A stretch of 34,322 bases of DNA, taken from contig JARQPW010000025.1 in assembly GCA_029577135.1 (NCBI GenBank), forward strand, positions 1 to 34,322. Reading direction: 5' to 3'. Position 1 is the stretch's first letter; every line of letters begins with the position of its first letter. The position numbers and the translations under genes are program-made. This document shows, one piece after another, positions 24,200-32,191 of the stretch. The notes under the pieces are model-generated. The model saw only the letters and a list, made by a program, of their open reading frames with translations, was not told the DNA's origin and did no database searches. Origin of the DNA: Acidimicrobiales bacterium (GTDB taxonomy: Bacteria; Actinomycetota; Acidimicrobiia; Acidimicrobiales; MedAcidi-G1).

Positions 24200-25210
24200 T
24201 CAGGACCTGTCGAGTACCAGGTCCAGGCGGAGGTCGTCGCCGAGCGCGACCACCGAGGCGAAGCGCCCCCGACGCAGTTCGGCCATCGTGGGGGCGCCCT
24301 GGCCGGCCAGCAGCGGCCTTCCGTCGTCACCTCCGAGCAGGGCCGGAGCCAGGTACACGACGTAGCGGTCCACCAACCCGGCCCGATGGAACCTGCCGGC
24401 GACGTCGGATCCACCCTCGACCAGGAGCTGGAGCACGCCTTCGGCCCCCAGGCGGGCCAACAGGTCCTCGAGCGAACCCACGTGGGACTCGGCCGGCTGG
24501 ACGCCGGCGTCCGCGGCCACGGGGCCCAGCACGATGCGTCGCGGATCGCCGACCGGTCCACCATTCGGCGGTGCCCAGTCGCGGACGGTCAGGGCGGGAT
24601 CGTCGAGTCGGATCGTGCCCGCCCCCACGCATACGGCATCGCTCTCGGCCCGGAGCCGGTGTCCATCGACGCGCGCCTCCGGCCCGGTGATCCAGGCGCT
24701 CGAACCATCGGGCGCTGCGATGCGACCATCGAGCGTCGCCGCCAACTTGAGGACCACCTGGGGGCGGCCGGTCCTTCGCTGGTGCAGGTAGGCGGCCAAC
24801 TGCTCGGCGACCTCGGCCGCTGCGATCCCCTCGATCACCTCGACGCCGCCCTCCCGCAGTTGCGCCAGGCCCCTGCCGCTGACGTCGGGATCCGGGTCGG
24901 TCACCCCCACCACGACACGGGCGATGCCGGCCCCGAGGATCGCTTCGGTGCAGGGACCGGTGCGGCCCTGGTGGCCGCACGGCTCGAGCGTCGCGTAGAG
25001 GGTGGCACCCTGCGCCGACGCTCCTGCCGCTGCCAGGGCGTGGACCTCGGCGTGGGGGCCGCCCGGTGGGCTGGTGGCGCCCGTCCCGACGACGACTCCG
25101 TCGGCGACGACCACCGCTCCGACCCAGGGGTTCGGTGACGTGGCGTGGCGCACCCCGGCCGCAGCGGCGATCGCCTGCGCCATGAAGTCGTGGTCGGCAG
25201 GGGTCTCCAT
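24200..25210 (-). CDS. ribD: Bifunctional riboflavin deaminase/reductase
   Basis: Carries out two riboflavin steps: deamination of diaminohydroxyphosphoribosylaminopyrimidine, then reduction of the ribose. The 336-residue protein has the N-terminal cytidine-deaminase-fold domain with zinc ligands in GPHAEVHAL and EPCGHQGRTGPCTEA, and a C-terminal reductase domain (about 145-336) with LKLAATLDGRIA and LLVEGGSDVAGRFHRAGLVD. The ATG start at 25210 is 4 bp after the MogA-like stop. The longer open frame is rejected because it runs into that gene. No other rib genes and no FMN riboswitch are seen nearby. Confidence 0.95.
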   Translation of the reverse strand: METPADHDFMAQAIAAAAGVRHATSPNPWVGAVVVADGVVVGTGATSPPGGPHAEVHALAAAGASAQGATLYATLEPCGHQGRTGPCTEAILGAGIARVVVGVTDPDPDVSGRGLAQLREGGVEVIEGIAAAEVAEQLAAYLHQRRTGRPQVVLKLAATLDGRIAAPDGSSAWITGPEARVDGHRLRAESDAVCVGAGTIRLDDPALTVRDWAPPNGGPVGDPRRIVLGPVAADAGVQPAESHVGSLEDLLARLGAEGVLQLLVEGGSDVAGRFHRAGLVDRYVVYLAPALLGGDDGRPLLAGQGAPTMAELRRGRFASVVALGDDLRLDLVLDRS

Positions 25211-25214
25211 GGGA

Positions 25215-25712
25215 TCAGTGGTCCGGGTGGGGATCCGCATTGTCGACGAGAAGGCGCACCGCATGGGGCACCACGTCGATGACGGCCTCGAGGCACTCCA
25301 CACAGCCCCTGCTGGAGCCCGGGGTGTTGAGCACGAGGGCGCTGCCGACGGTGCCGGCCACGCCCCGGGAGAGCCGTCCCAGCGGGTTGACGAGCCGCAT
25401 CGCCTCGGCCAGGCCCGGCGCCTCACGGTCGAGCACCGCCCGGGTGCCCTCCGGCGTCAGGTCCCTCGGCCCGAATCCCGTCCCTCCGGTCGTCACGACC
25501 AGGCCGTGGAAGTCCCCGGCCAGGCGTGCGATGGCAGAGGCGACCGACTCGACGCCATCGGCGCACACGGCACGTTCGGCGATCGTCCAGCCCTCGTCGA
25601 CCAGGCAGGCCTCCAGGGCGGCCCCGGAGCGGTCCTCGCGGGTGCCGTGGACGACCCCGTCGGACACGGTGAGGACCTTGGCCGCCATCGCCGGCCCGTC
25701 GGGTGCGTTCAT
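25215..25712 (-). CDS. MogA/MoaB-like molybdopterin protein
   Basis: Molybdopterin-binding-domain protein of 165 residues, probably a molybdopterin adenylyltransferase. Motifs are TVSDGVVHGTREDRSG, VVTTGGTGFGPRDLTPEGT and LNTPGSSRGCVECLEAV, the last carrying two cysteines within the usual PGSP-type loop. MogA and MoaB share this fold, so the exact step is uncertain. The ATG at 25712 lies 6 nt after TACCCT, suggesting leaderless transcription. ATG at 25688 (residue 9) is an alternative. It is transcribed with ribD and divergent from the dienelactone-hydrolase gene. Confidence 0.88.
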   Translation of the reverse strand: MNAPDGPAMAAKVLTVSDGVVHGTREDRSGAALEACLVDEGWTIAERAVCADGVESVASAIARLAGDFHGLVVTTGGTGFGPRDLTPEGTRAVLDREAPGLAEAMRLVNPLGRLSRGVAGTVGSALVLNTPGSSRGCVECLEAVIDVVPHAVRLLVDNADPHPDH

Positions 25713-25771
25713 CCCGCGAGGGTACCGGAGCGACTTCGAACGCCCGGCTCCCGACGAGTAGCGTGCCGGCG
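25713..25771. promoter_or_regulatory. Divergent leaderless promoters, MogA-like gene and dienelactone-hydrolase-like gene
   Basis: The 59-bp gap holds a minus-strand TACCCT (25724-25719) 6 nt before one ATG and a plus-strand TAGCGT (25759-25764) 7 nt before the other. TAGCGT is the same hexamer as in both proposed rRNA promoters. Neither gene has a ribosome-binding site. Confidence 0.5.
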
Positions 25772-26566
25772 ATGGGCGTCGATGAACTGTCCGGCTACAC
25801 CATCGACGAGTTTGCCCACGGCGGCGTCTCCCGGACGGTGCTGCGCACCGGCGAGGGGCCGGCCGTCATCGTCATGGCCGAGATGCCGGGCATCACCCCG
25901 CGGGTCGCCGACTTCGGGCGGGCCGTCGCCGAGATCGGCTGCACGGCGGTCCTTCCGTCGCTGTTCGGAACGCCCGGGCGCAGGCCGACCGCCGGCTACC
26001 TCCTGTCGAGCCTGACCCGGGGCTGCGTGTCACGGGAGTTCACGTCGCTCCTCCGCCGGCGGACCTCGCCGGTCACCGACTGGCTCCGCGCCCTCGCCGC
26101 CTACGAGCACGGTCGATGCGGGGGCCCGGGCGTCGGCGCCGTCGGCATGTGCTTCACCGGGGGCTTCGCCCTCGGGATGATGCTCGACGAACGGCTCGTC
26201 GCCCCCGTGCTCAGCCAGCCCTCCCTGCCGCTCCCCCTCGGGAAGCGCAGGCGCAGCGACCTGGGCATCTCCGACCGGGACCTCGAGGTGGCGAAGGGGC
26301 GGGTCGACGACGGCGTCTGCGTCCTCGGCCTGCGCTTCGCACTCGACTCGATGTCCCCGGGCGAGCGCTTCGAACGGCTCCGGGAGGAGTTCGGCGACGG
26401 GTTCATCGGCATCGAGATCGACAACACGCCCGGCAACGCCCATCGAATCGGGCCGCGCGCCCACTCGGTTCTGACCGAGGAACTCGTGGATGAGCCCGGG
26501 CACCCGACCCGCGACGCCCTCGATGCGGTCCTCGGACACCTGGCCACCCGGCTCCTGCCGGGCTGA
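25772..26566 (+). CDS. Dienelactone hydrolase family protein
   Basis: Alpha/beta hydrolase of 264 residues. The nucleophile elbow has cysteine C127 in AVGMCFTGG, as in dienelactone hydrolases, and a C-terminal histidine is available in GNAHRIGPRAHSVL. The early part (MAEMPGITPRVADFGRAVAE) also fits the family. The substrate is unknown. The ATG at 25772 is chosen because it is 7 nt after TAGCGT; the open frame extends upstream but would overlap the divergent gene. It ends 6 bp before the rsmB stop. Confidence 0.87.
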   Translation: MGVDELSGYTIDEFAHGGVSRTVLRTGEGPAVIVMAEMPGITPRVADFGRAVAEIGCTAVLPSLFGTPGRRPTAGYLLSSLTRGCVSREFTSLLRRRTSPVTDWLRALAAYEHGRCGGPGVGAVGMCFTGGFALGMMLDERLVAPVLSQPSLPLPLGKRRRSDLGISDRDLEVAKGRVDDGVCVLGLRFALDSMSPGERFERLREEFGDGFIGIEIDNTPGNAHRIGPRAHSVLTEELVDEPGHPTRDALDAVLGHLATRLLPG

Positions 26567-26572
26567 CACCCC

Positions 26573-27694
26573 TCAGCCCACCCGGTACCGGAAGACGGCC
26601 ATCCCCTCGCTGTCGAGGTCCTGGGGCAACAGCAGCCCCCCGGAGCCGAGAGGGCGCCAGGGAGCTCCGGGAGCGTCCGGGTGCAGGTCGGCATGGGCCC
26701 GGATGCGCTCATCGACCCCCGTCGTCTCGGCAGCCGTGATCGTGCACACGCTGTAGATCAGTCGGCCACCGGGCCGCACCGACGGGAGTGCCGCCTCGAG
26801 GAGCCGCACCTGCAGGTCCGCCAGGCGCTCGACGTCGTCGGGCTCGGTGCGCCAACGGGCGTCCGCCCGACGTCGCAGGACCCCGAGGCCCGAGCACGGC
26901 GCATCGACCAGCACCCGGTCGAAGGACGCCTCGCGGAAGGGGGGACGGCAGCCGTCTGCCTGGACGAGCTGCAGGTCGACGCCCAACCGCTCGGCGTTCG
27001 ACCGCACCAGCCCCAGGCGGGACAGCCGCAGGTCGGATGCGACCACCCACGCTCCCGACCCCACCATGGCGGTGGCCTTCCCCCCGGGGGCGGCACACAG
27101 GTCGAGGATGCTTCCACCCGTGGCGAGGCCCTCGACGGCGAGGCCGGCCACGAGTTGGGAGGCTCGGTCCTGGTGGTATCCGTCGGCCCGGGCCACGGCG
27201 GGTGCCGCCGTGTTCATCGTCGCCAGCGCACCGAGCGCCTCCTCCTCTCCGAGGTCTGCGACGAGGCGGTCGACGATCCAGTCCGGGTAGCTCAACTCGA
27301 TCCCGGGTGAGGGCCACTCCGGATCGTGCTCGGCCAGTCGGCGCAGAACGGCGTTGCAGAGTCCCCGCGCCCGCTTCGGGGCGGTGTCGACGGTGGCGGA
27401 GACCGCAGCGTGCGGGGGAACCCCGCCCCACCGGACCTGGTAGGCCCCCAGGCGCAGGACGCGGCGGACGCCCGGCTCGACGTCGTCGTGCAGGAACCGG
27501 TCGATCAGGTGGTCGCAGGCTCGGCGCATCCGGGTGGTGCCGTAGACCAGGTCCGTGCAGAAGGCCCGGTCCCGCCGATCCAGCCCCGAACGGTCCAGGG
27601 CGGCCCCGAGCGCCAGGTTGGCGTAGGCCCCGTCCTCGTCGATGCGCCGCAGCACGTCGAGGGCGAGGCTGCGCGGGCCGGCTGAGGCGTTCAC
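26573..27694 (-). CDS. rsmB: 16S rRNA cytosine-967 C5-methyltransferase
   Basis: SAM-dependent RNA m5C methyltransferase of 373 residues. The N-terminal NusB-like RNA-binding domain (about 1-130) contains RDRAFCTDLVYGTTR. The Rossmann domain has LDLCAAPGGKATAM for SAM. Two catalytic cysteines are present, in VDAPCSGLGVLRR and YSVCTITAAE. The GTG start overlaps the fmt stop (GTGA), so the open frame running further upstream is rejected. Confidence 0.94.
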   Translation of the reverse strand: MNASAGPRSLALDVLRRIDEDGAYANLALGAALDRSGLDRRDRAFCTDLVYGTTRMRRACDHLIDRFLHDDVEPGVRRVLRLGAYQVRWGGVPPHAAVSATVDTAPKRARGLCNAVLRRLAEHDPEWPSPGIELSYPDWIVDRLVADLGEEEALGALATMNTAAPAVARADGYHQDRASQLVAGLAVEGLATGGSILDLCAAPGGKATAMVGSGAWVVASDLRLSRLGLVRSNAERLGVDLQLVQADGCRPPFREASFDRVLVDAPCSGLGVLRRRADARWRTEPDDVERLADLQVRLLEAALPSVRPGGRLIYSVCTITAAETTGVDERIRAHADLHPDAPGAPWRPLGSGGLLLPQDLDSEGMAVFRYRVG

Positions 27695-28557
27695 CCCATG
27701 CGCTCGCCGGGCTCCGGGCGGGCGCCCGCCAACCAGGCGTCGACCGGCATGCGGCGGCGGTTCCCGGGCTGGACCTCGACGAGGCGGAGCCCGCCATCCG
27801 ACGTCGCAACGACGTCGCCCCGCAGCGTCCCCGCCCCATCGGAGGAACCGGGGTCGACCACCGCTGCCTCCCACACCTTGAACCGGACGCCCCGGAAGGT
27901 GGTCCACGCACCGCCGACCCGGACCACCCTCGCCAACTGGGCGGCGGGACGGTCCCACCGCAGTTCGAGGTCGGCCGGTTCGATCCGATGGGCATAGGTG
28001 GATTCGCCCTCCTGGGGTTCGCCGGGACCGAGTCCGGCCGACAGGGTCTCGACGAGCAGGGTGCTACCTGCCACCACCAGGCGCCTGCGCAGCAAGTCGG
28101 CGGTGTCGCCGCCGACCTCGAGCGCCTCGCGAGCGTACACACCGCCGGTGTCGAGGTTCTCCTCGACGGCCATGACGCACACCCCGGACCGCTGGTCGCC
28201 GGCGAGGATCGCCCGCTCGACGGGCGCCGCCCCACGCCACCTCGGCAGCAGCGAGAAGTGGAGGTTCACCATCGGCAGGACCGCGAGGAGTTGCGCCGGG
28301 ATGAGCCGGCCGAATGCGACGACCACGCCGAGGTCGGCACCGCAGTCGGCGGCATCGCCGAGTTCGTGGGAGACGGGCAGGCCGAGCCGTCCGGCGGCGG
28401 CCTTCACCGGCGTCGGGGTCCGGTCGTTGCCGCGACCGCGCCTGTTGTCCCTCCCGGTCACGACCAGGACGATGTCGAAGCCTGCGGCATGCAGCGCCTC
28501 GAGGGGCGCTACGGCAGCCGCCGGCGTGCCCAGGTACACCAGCCGACGGGGATGCAC
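27691..28557 (-). CDS. fmt: Methionyl-tRNA formyltransferase
   Basis: Formylates initiator Met-tRNA using 10-formyl-tetrahydrofolate. The 288-residue protein begins near LVYLGTPAAAVAPLEALHAAG and has the catalytic HFSLLPRWRGAAPVERAI, plus the C-terminal RNA-binding domain with the family's WTTFRG motif. A GTG at 28557, 14 nt after the def stop, is the best start; no ribosome-binding site is clear. It pairs functionally with def, which removes the formyl group. Confidence 0.95.
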   Translation of the reverse strand: MHPRRLVYLGTPAAAVAPLEALHAAGFDIVLVVTGRDNRRGRGNDRTPTPVKAAAGRLGLPVSHELGDAADCGADLGVVVAFGRLIPAQLLAVLPMVNLHFSLLPRWRGAAPVERAILAGDQRSGVCVMAVEENLDTGGVYAREALEVGGDTADLLRRRLVVAGSTLLVETLSAGLGPGEPQEGESTYAHRIEPADLELRWDRPAAQLARVVRVGGAWTTFRGVRFKVWEAAVVDPGSSDGAGTLRGDVVATSDGGLRLVEVQPGNRRRMPVDAWLAGARPEPGERMG

Positions 28558-28571
28558 CGGGGGCGGTGCGA

Positions 28572-29102
28572 TCAGAACAATCGCAGGCCTCCACCGGACG
28601 GCGCCACCATCCCGTTGGCGAGGGTGCGCTCGCGGAGGAACCGCTTCGCCTCCCGCAACTGGTCCTCGTCGAGGTGGTCGACGATGAGGACGCCGTCGAG
28701 GTGGTCGAGTTCGTGCTGGAACAGCCGTGCCTCGAGCTCGTCGGCCTCGATCGAGACCTCGTTGCCTTCGAGGTCGATGCCGACCAGGTGGATCTGCCTG
28801 GGACGCACGATCTCGAACGAGAGGTCGGGCACCGAGAGGCAACCCTCGTCGAAGGCCCACTCCCCGTCGGACTCCACGATCTCCGGATTGACGATCACCC
28901 CACCGGCCTCGCCGTGGTCGTAGACGAAGAACCGCTGCTGTACGCCCACCTGTGGGGCGGCCAGGCCGATGCCCGCCACCTCGTACATCGTCTCGAACAT
29001 CTCGTCGCTGAGGCGGACGAGCGCTCCATCGACGTCGGTCACGTCGTTGGCCCGCGTCCGCAGGACGGGGTCGCCGATCAGTCGGATCTCACGGGCTGGC
29101 AC
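28572..29102 (-). CDS. def: Peptide deformylase
   Basis: Metalloenzyme that removes the formyl group from new proteins. The 176-residue protein has the three motifs GIGLAAPQ (44-51), EGCLS (86-90) and QHELDH (129-134), with the metal ligands Cys88, His130 and His134. The GTG start at 29102 lies 7 nt after TAGCCT, so leaderless transcription is likely; the longer upstream frame is rejected because it runs across the divergent gene. It is first in def-fmt-rsmB. Confidence 0.96.
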   Translation of the reverse strand: MPAREIRLIGDPVLRTRANDVTDVDGALVRLSDEMFETMYEVAGIGLAAPQVGVQQRFFVYDHGEAGGVIVNPEIVESDGEWAFDEGCLSVPDLSFEIVRPRQIHLVGIDLEGNEVSIEADELEARLFQHELDHLDGVLIVDHLDEDQLREAKRFLRERTLANGMVAPSGGGLRLF

Positions 29103-29126
29103 GACAGCAAGGCTACCGTCGGGGTC
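29103..29126. promoter_or_regulatory. Overlapping divergent leaderless promoters of def and an RsmC-like gene
   Basis: The two start codons are separated by only 24 bp. The def -10 is TAGCCT on the minus strand (29115-29110), 7 nt before its GTG. The RsmC-like gene's -10 is TACCGT on the plus strand (29114-29119), 7 nt before its GTG. The two hexamers share the TA at 29114-29115, so polymerase cannot open both at once. Each -35 would fall inside the opposite gene. Confidence 0.55.
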
Positions 29127-29786
29127 GTGGAGGATTCGAACGGCGACGCGCTCGCCCAACCGGGTGGCGACGCCACCGACCACTACTGGTCCGACTCGCA
29201 GGACCTCCGGTCACGGCCCCGCCAACTCGACCTGCTCCTCCCCGACCTCGTCCTGCGCCTGACCGCCGACCGGGGCGTGTTCGCCGCCGACCGGATCGAC
29301 CGCGGCACCCGGTACCTCCTCCAGGAGGGACCGCCGGTACCGGAGGGCGCCTCCGAAGTCCTCGACCTCGGGTGCGGCTACGGACCGATCGCCCTGGCGC
29401 TCGCGGTGCGCAGCCCCGACGCCCGGGTCTGGGCCGTCGACGTCAACCCGCGGGCACGGGAACTGTGCCGGGCCAACGCCACCACCGCCGGGCTCGACAA
29501 CGTCGTCGCCGCCGCTCCGGACGACGTGCCCGACGACATCCGCTTCGACGCCTGCTGGTCGAACCCACCCATCCGCATCGGCAAGGCCGCCCTCCACGAC
29601 CTGCTCGAACACTGGCTGGACCGCCTGTCTCCGGAAGGCTCCGCCCACCTCGTCGTCCAGCGCCACCTCGGCGCCGACTCGCTGGCCCGATGGCTCGACG
29701 ACCAAGGTTGGACAACCACCCGCCGGGCCTCCCGGAAGGGCTACCGGCTGCTCGACGTGGCAGCAAGGGAGAATGGCCCCCGATGA
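29127..29786 (+). CDS. RsmC-like class I methyltransferase
   Basis: Methyltransferase-small-domain protein of 219 residues, similar to the C-terminal half of 16S rRNA guanine-N2 methyltransferase RsmC. The SAM motif is LDLGCGYGP (79-87). The catalytic NPPI motif is in SNPPIRIGKAALHDLLEHW (N146-I149). The target is inferred to be rRNA but could be another RNA. The GTG start fits the leaderless -10. The stop overlaps the next ATG (ATGA). Confidence 0.9.
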   Translation: MEDSNGDALAQPGGDATDHYWSDSQDLRSRPRQLDLLLPDLVLRLTADRGVFAADRIDRGTRYLLQEGPPVPEGASEVLDLGCGYGPIALALAVRSPDARVWAVDVNPRARELCRANATTAGLDNVVAAAPDDVPDDIRFDACWSNPPIRIGKAALHDLLEHWLDRLSPEGSAHLVVQRHLGADSLARWLDDQGWTTTRRASRKGYRLLDVAARENGPR

Positions 29787-30301
29787 GGAACCTCGACGGC
29801 ACAGGCCTCAAGCGGCTCCACCGGGACTGGCGCCACCGCGCCGACGCCGACGTGGCCCTGCTCCTCGACAGCGTCCAGACCCCGTACAACGTGGGCGCCA
29901 TCCTGCGCACTGCCGCCGCCTACCGCGTGGCGCACCTCTGGCTCGTCGGCGCCACGGCCGCCCCGACCCACGCCAAGACGCAGAAGACCGCCCTCGGCAC
30001 CTCGCGCTACCTCGAGTGGACGACCTGCGAATCCGCCGAGGACGCCGTCCGGTCGATCAGCGACGCCGGCTACGGGCTGGTCGGCCTCGAACTGGCCGAC
30101 GACGCCGTCCCACTCCACGAGGCCACGTTCCCCGATCGGACCTGCCTGGCGCTCGGGCACGAGGACCGCGGCCTCTCTGACACCGTGCTCGAGGCCTGCG
30201 GAGCGGTGGTGTTCATCCCACAGCTCGGAAGGGTCGGGAGCCTCAATGTGGCGACCGCCTGCGGCATCGCCCTCTACGAGGTGCACCGCCGCCTCTGGTG
30301 A
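29783..30301 (+). CDS. TrmH-like RNA 2'-O-methyltransferase
   Basis: SPOUT-superfamily ribose methyltransferase of 172 residues. The knot motifs are NVGAILRTAAA, LALGHEDRGLSDTVLE and IPQLGRVGSLNVATACGIA. The short size, with no N-terminal substrate domain, fits the TrmH/TrmL tRNA methyltransferase type; which nucleotide is methylated cannot be read. The ATG overlaps the stop of the RsmC-like gene, so the two are translationally coupled. Confidence 0.9.
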   Translation: MRNLDGTGLKRLHRDWRHRADADVALLLDSVQTPYNVGAILRTAAAYRVAHLWLVGATAAPTHAKTQKTALGTSRYLEWTTCESAEDAVRSISDAGYGLVGLELADDAVPLHEATFPDRTCLALGHEDRGLSDTVLEACGAVVFIPQLGRVGSLNVATACGIALYEVHRRLW

Positions 30302-30327
30302 GGCACCCCCGGATGGCGGGCCGGGGC

Positions 30328-32178
30328 TCAGATCCTCACCGGGTCGACCTCAATGCGCATCCTGCCGGCCGGACGCTGCACCGACGCCAGCACGTCTGCC
30401 AGCGCCGCGGCATCAGGGGCACGGACGAGCCACGACCCGTCCCTCGGTCCGAGGACGTCGATTCCAACCGGGGTCCCCAGCCGTTCGATGAACTCGGCGG
30501 CAACGGCTCCCGACACCTGCGCCACGGCGGAGAAGGGCGGAAGGCGCAGGAGCCGGCGTCGGACCGCCTCGGGCCCGGCCAGACGGCCCGGATCGGCATG
30601 CAGCGCCGCCTGGAGTACCTCGTGGCCGGGCTGTCGGGTCTGGACAACCAGTCGGCCACCGTCCGACCGGGGCCCGACGAGGCGCGCCGCCCGCACGAGG
30701 AGCGCCATCGCCTGCTCGGCCGCCCGCATGCGGGGAGCCAGCAGCTCCTGGTCGAACTCGAGGAAGACCACGCGTGCCGCCCGGTCGACCCGGTGGAGAA
30801 CCGCCTCGGTGCCGATGTACACGTCGGCCCCGGCGATCGCACCAGCATCCGTCTCGGCGGTCACCTCGACCACCGGCCGCCCGGCCAGCGCCTCAAGCTC
30901 CTCCCGGACCCTCGTGACGCCGGCGCTCAGGTTGCGGAACCGCGTGCTGCCGCATTCGGCGCAGACAACCGGGCGGCGGCCACCATCGACCGGGCATTCG
31001 AGGATCTGGTCGTCCGCCAGGGCCAGCGGCACCCGGTGCTCCTCGCACCGTGCCAGCTCGCCACACCCGGCGCAGGCAAGGAGCCTCGACCGGCCCCTCC
31101 GGTTCAGGACGCACACGACGGGGAGGTCTGCTGCTGCCTCCGGATCCTCCCAGTCCCGTCGCAGGACGGGTGCCAGTGCCTCGCCCAACAGGCCCCCGCG
31201 CACGGGGTCCTCGTCCCTGCGGTCGACCACGTCGAGAAGTGGCCAGCCCGCCCGCTCCTCGGCCCTCGGTGGGGTCGCCTCGCTTCCCCACGCCAGCGAC
31301 TCGAGGCTCGGACACGGAGAGGTGAGCACGCAAGGGACTCCCGCCCGGCGGGCGCGTTCGATGGCGATGTCGCGTGCGTTCCAGGTCGGGGCCCGTTCCT
31401 CGCGCAGCGACTCGTCGTGTTCGTCGAGGACGACGACGGCGGCCAGGTCGCGCACCGGCGCCAGTGCAGCCGCCCTGGCCCCCAGGACGAGGCCGCCCGC
31501 CGCCGCACCGGCCCAGTCCCGGGGAACGACCGACACGGGCAGTCCGGTCCGTCGGAGTCGAGCCGCCAGGCGTCCGACCATGGCGAGGGTCGGTGCGACG
31601 ACGAGCGTGTCGCCCCTGCGGGCGGCGGCGAGGACGAGCGGGAGGACATCGGAGTTCGGCGCCAGGCGCACCACCGACCTGGCTACGTCGAATGCCTGCT
31701 CGGCCCAGAAGGACGGACCGACGGGGACCGGTGCCGCACGTGGCGCTACGGGCAGCACACGCACCCGGTTGGTCGACGAGGCCGTCGTCAACAGCGTCGC
31801 GGTCCGCCCCGCCCACCGGTGGGCGGCCCAGCGGGCGAGCTGGATCACGTCGGCGTCGGGGCCCAGGCCTCCGAGGTGCGCCAGGGGCCGCAGCGACACC
31901 CCGGGCGGCGGCTCGACGTCGTCCTCGACCACCCACGCTCCGACCCGGCGGCCGGCGAGGACCACGCGGACCTGACTGCCCACCCGGACCAGGTCGGACC
32001 GTCCGTCAGCCTCCCATGCCGCAGGGACCAGGTAGTCGAAGGTCCGGTCAATGGCCGCAACATCGGGCAGGACGCGCACGACGCGTCCGACGGGTGGTTC
32101 GGCGGCGACCTGGTCGTCCGCCCCGGGGGCATCCCCGTCGAGGGGGAGCCGGCCCTGGCCTTCGGCGGGGCCGGTCAC
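30328..32178 (-). CDS. priA: PriA-like primosomal protein without helicase motifs
   Basis: Replication-restart protein homologue of 616 residues. The N-terminal 3'-end-binding domain (from about residue 30, RVVRVLPDVAAIDRTFDYLV) is clear. The helicase region keeps an outline (TLVVAPTLAMVGRLAARL; VVLDEHDES) but has no GxGKT Walker A loop. The zinc-binding stretch keeps cysteines in CAGC, RC, EC and CAEC. Loss of ATPase motifs is known in actinobacterial PriA, which is thought not to act as a helicase. The GTG start is 13 bp after metK and is only a best guess. Confidence 0.88.
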   Translation of the reverse strand: MTGPAEGQGRLPLDGDAPGADDQVAAEPPVGRVVRVLPDVAAIDRTFDYLVPAAWEADGRSDLVRVGSQVRVVLAGRRVGAWVVEDDVEPPPGVSLRPLAHLGGLGPDADVIQLARWAAHRWAGRTATLLTTASSTNRVRVLPVAPRAAPVPVGPSFWAEQAFDVARSVVRLAPNSDVLPLVLAAARRGDTLVVAPTLAMVGRLAARLRRTGLPVSVVPRDWAGAAAGGLVLGARAAALAPVRDLAAVVVLDEHDESLREERAPTWNARDIAIERARRAGVPCVLTSPCPSLESLAWGSEATPPRAEERAGWPLLDVVDRRDEDPVRGGLLGEALAPVLRRDWEDPEAAADLPVVCVLNRRGRSRLLACAGCGELARCEEHRVPLALADDQILECPVDGGRRPVVCAECGSTRFRNLSAGVTRVREELEALAGRPVVEVTAETDAGAIAGADVYIGTEAVLHRVDRAARVVFLEFDQELLAPRMRAAEQAMALLVRAARLVGPRSDGGRLVVQTRQPGHEVLQAALHADPGRLAGPEAVRRRLLRLPPFSAVAQVSGAVAAEFIERLGTPVGIDVLGPRDGSWLVRAPDAAALADVLASVQRPAGRMRIEVDPVRI

Positions 32179-32191
32179 CCGGATGGCCGGC

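Noticed and set aside
25211-25771. FMN riboswitch before ribD
   Set aside because: ribD follows the MogA-like gene by 4 bp, and no riboswitch-like conserved elements are seen before either.
27691-28860. Longer fmt starting inside def
   Set aside because: The extra residues are an alternative frame of def, Arg/Pro-rich and unlike Fmt; the family N-terminus starts at about 28557.
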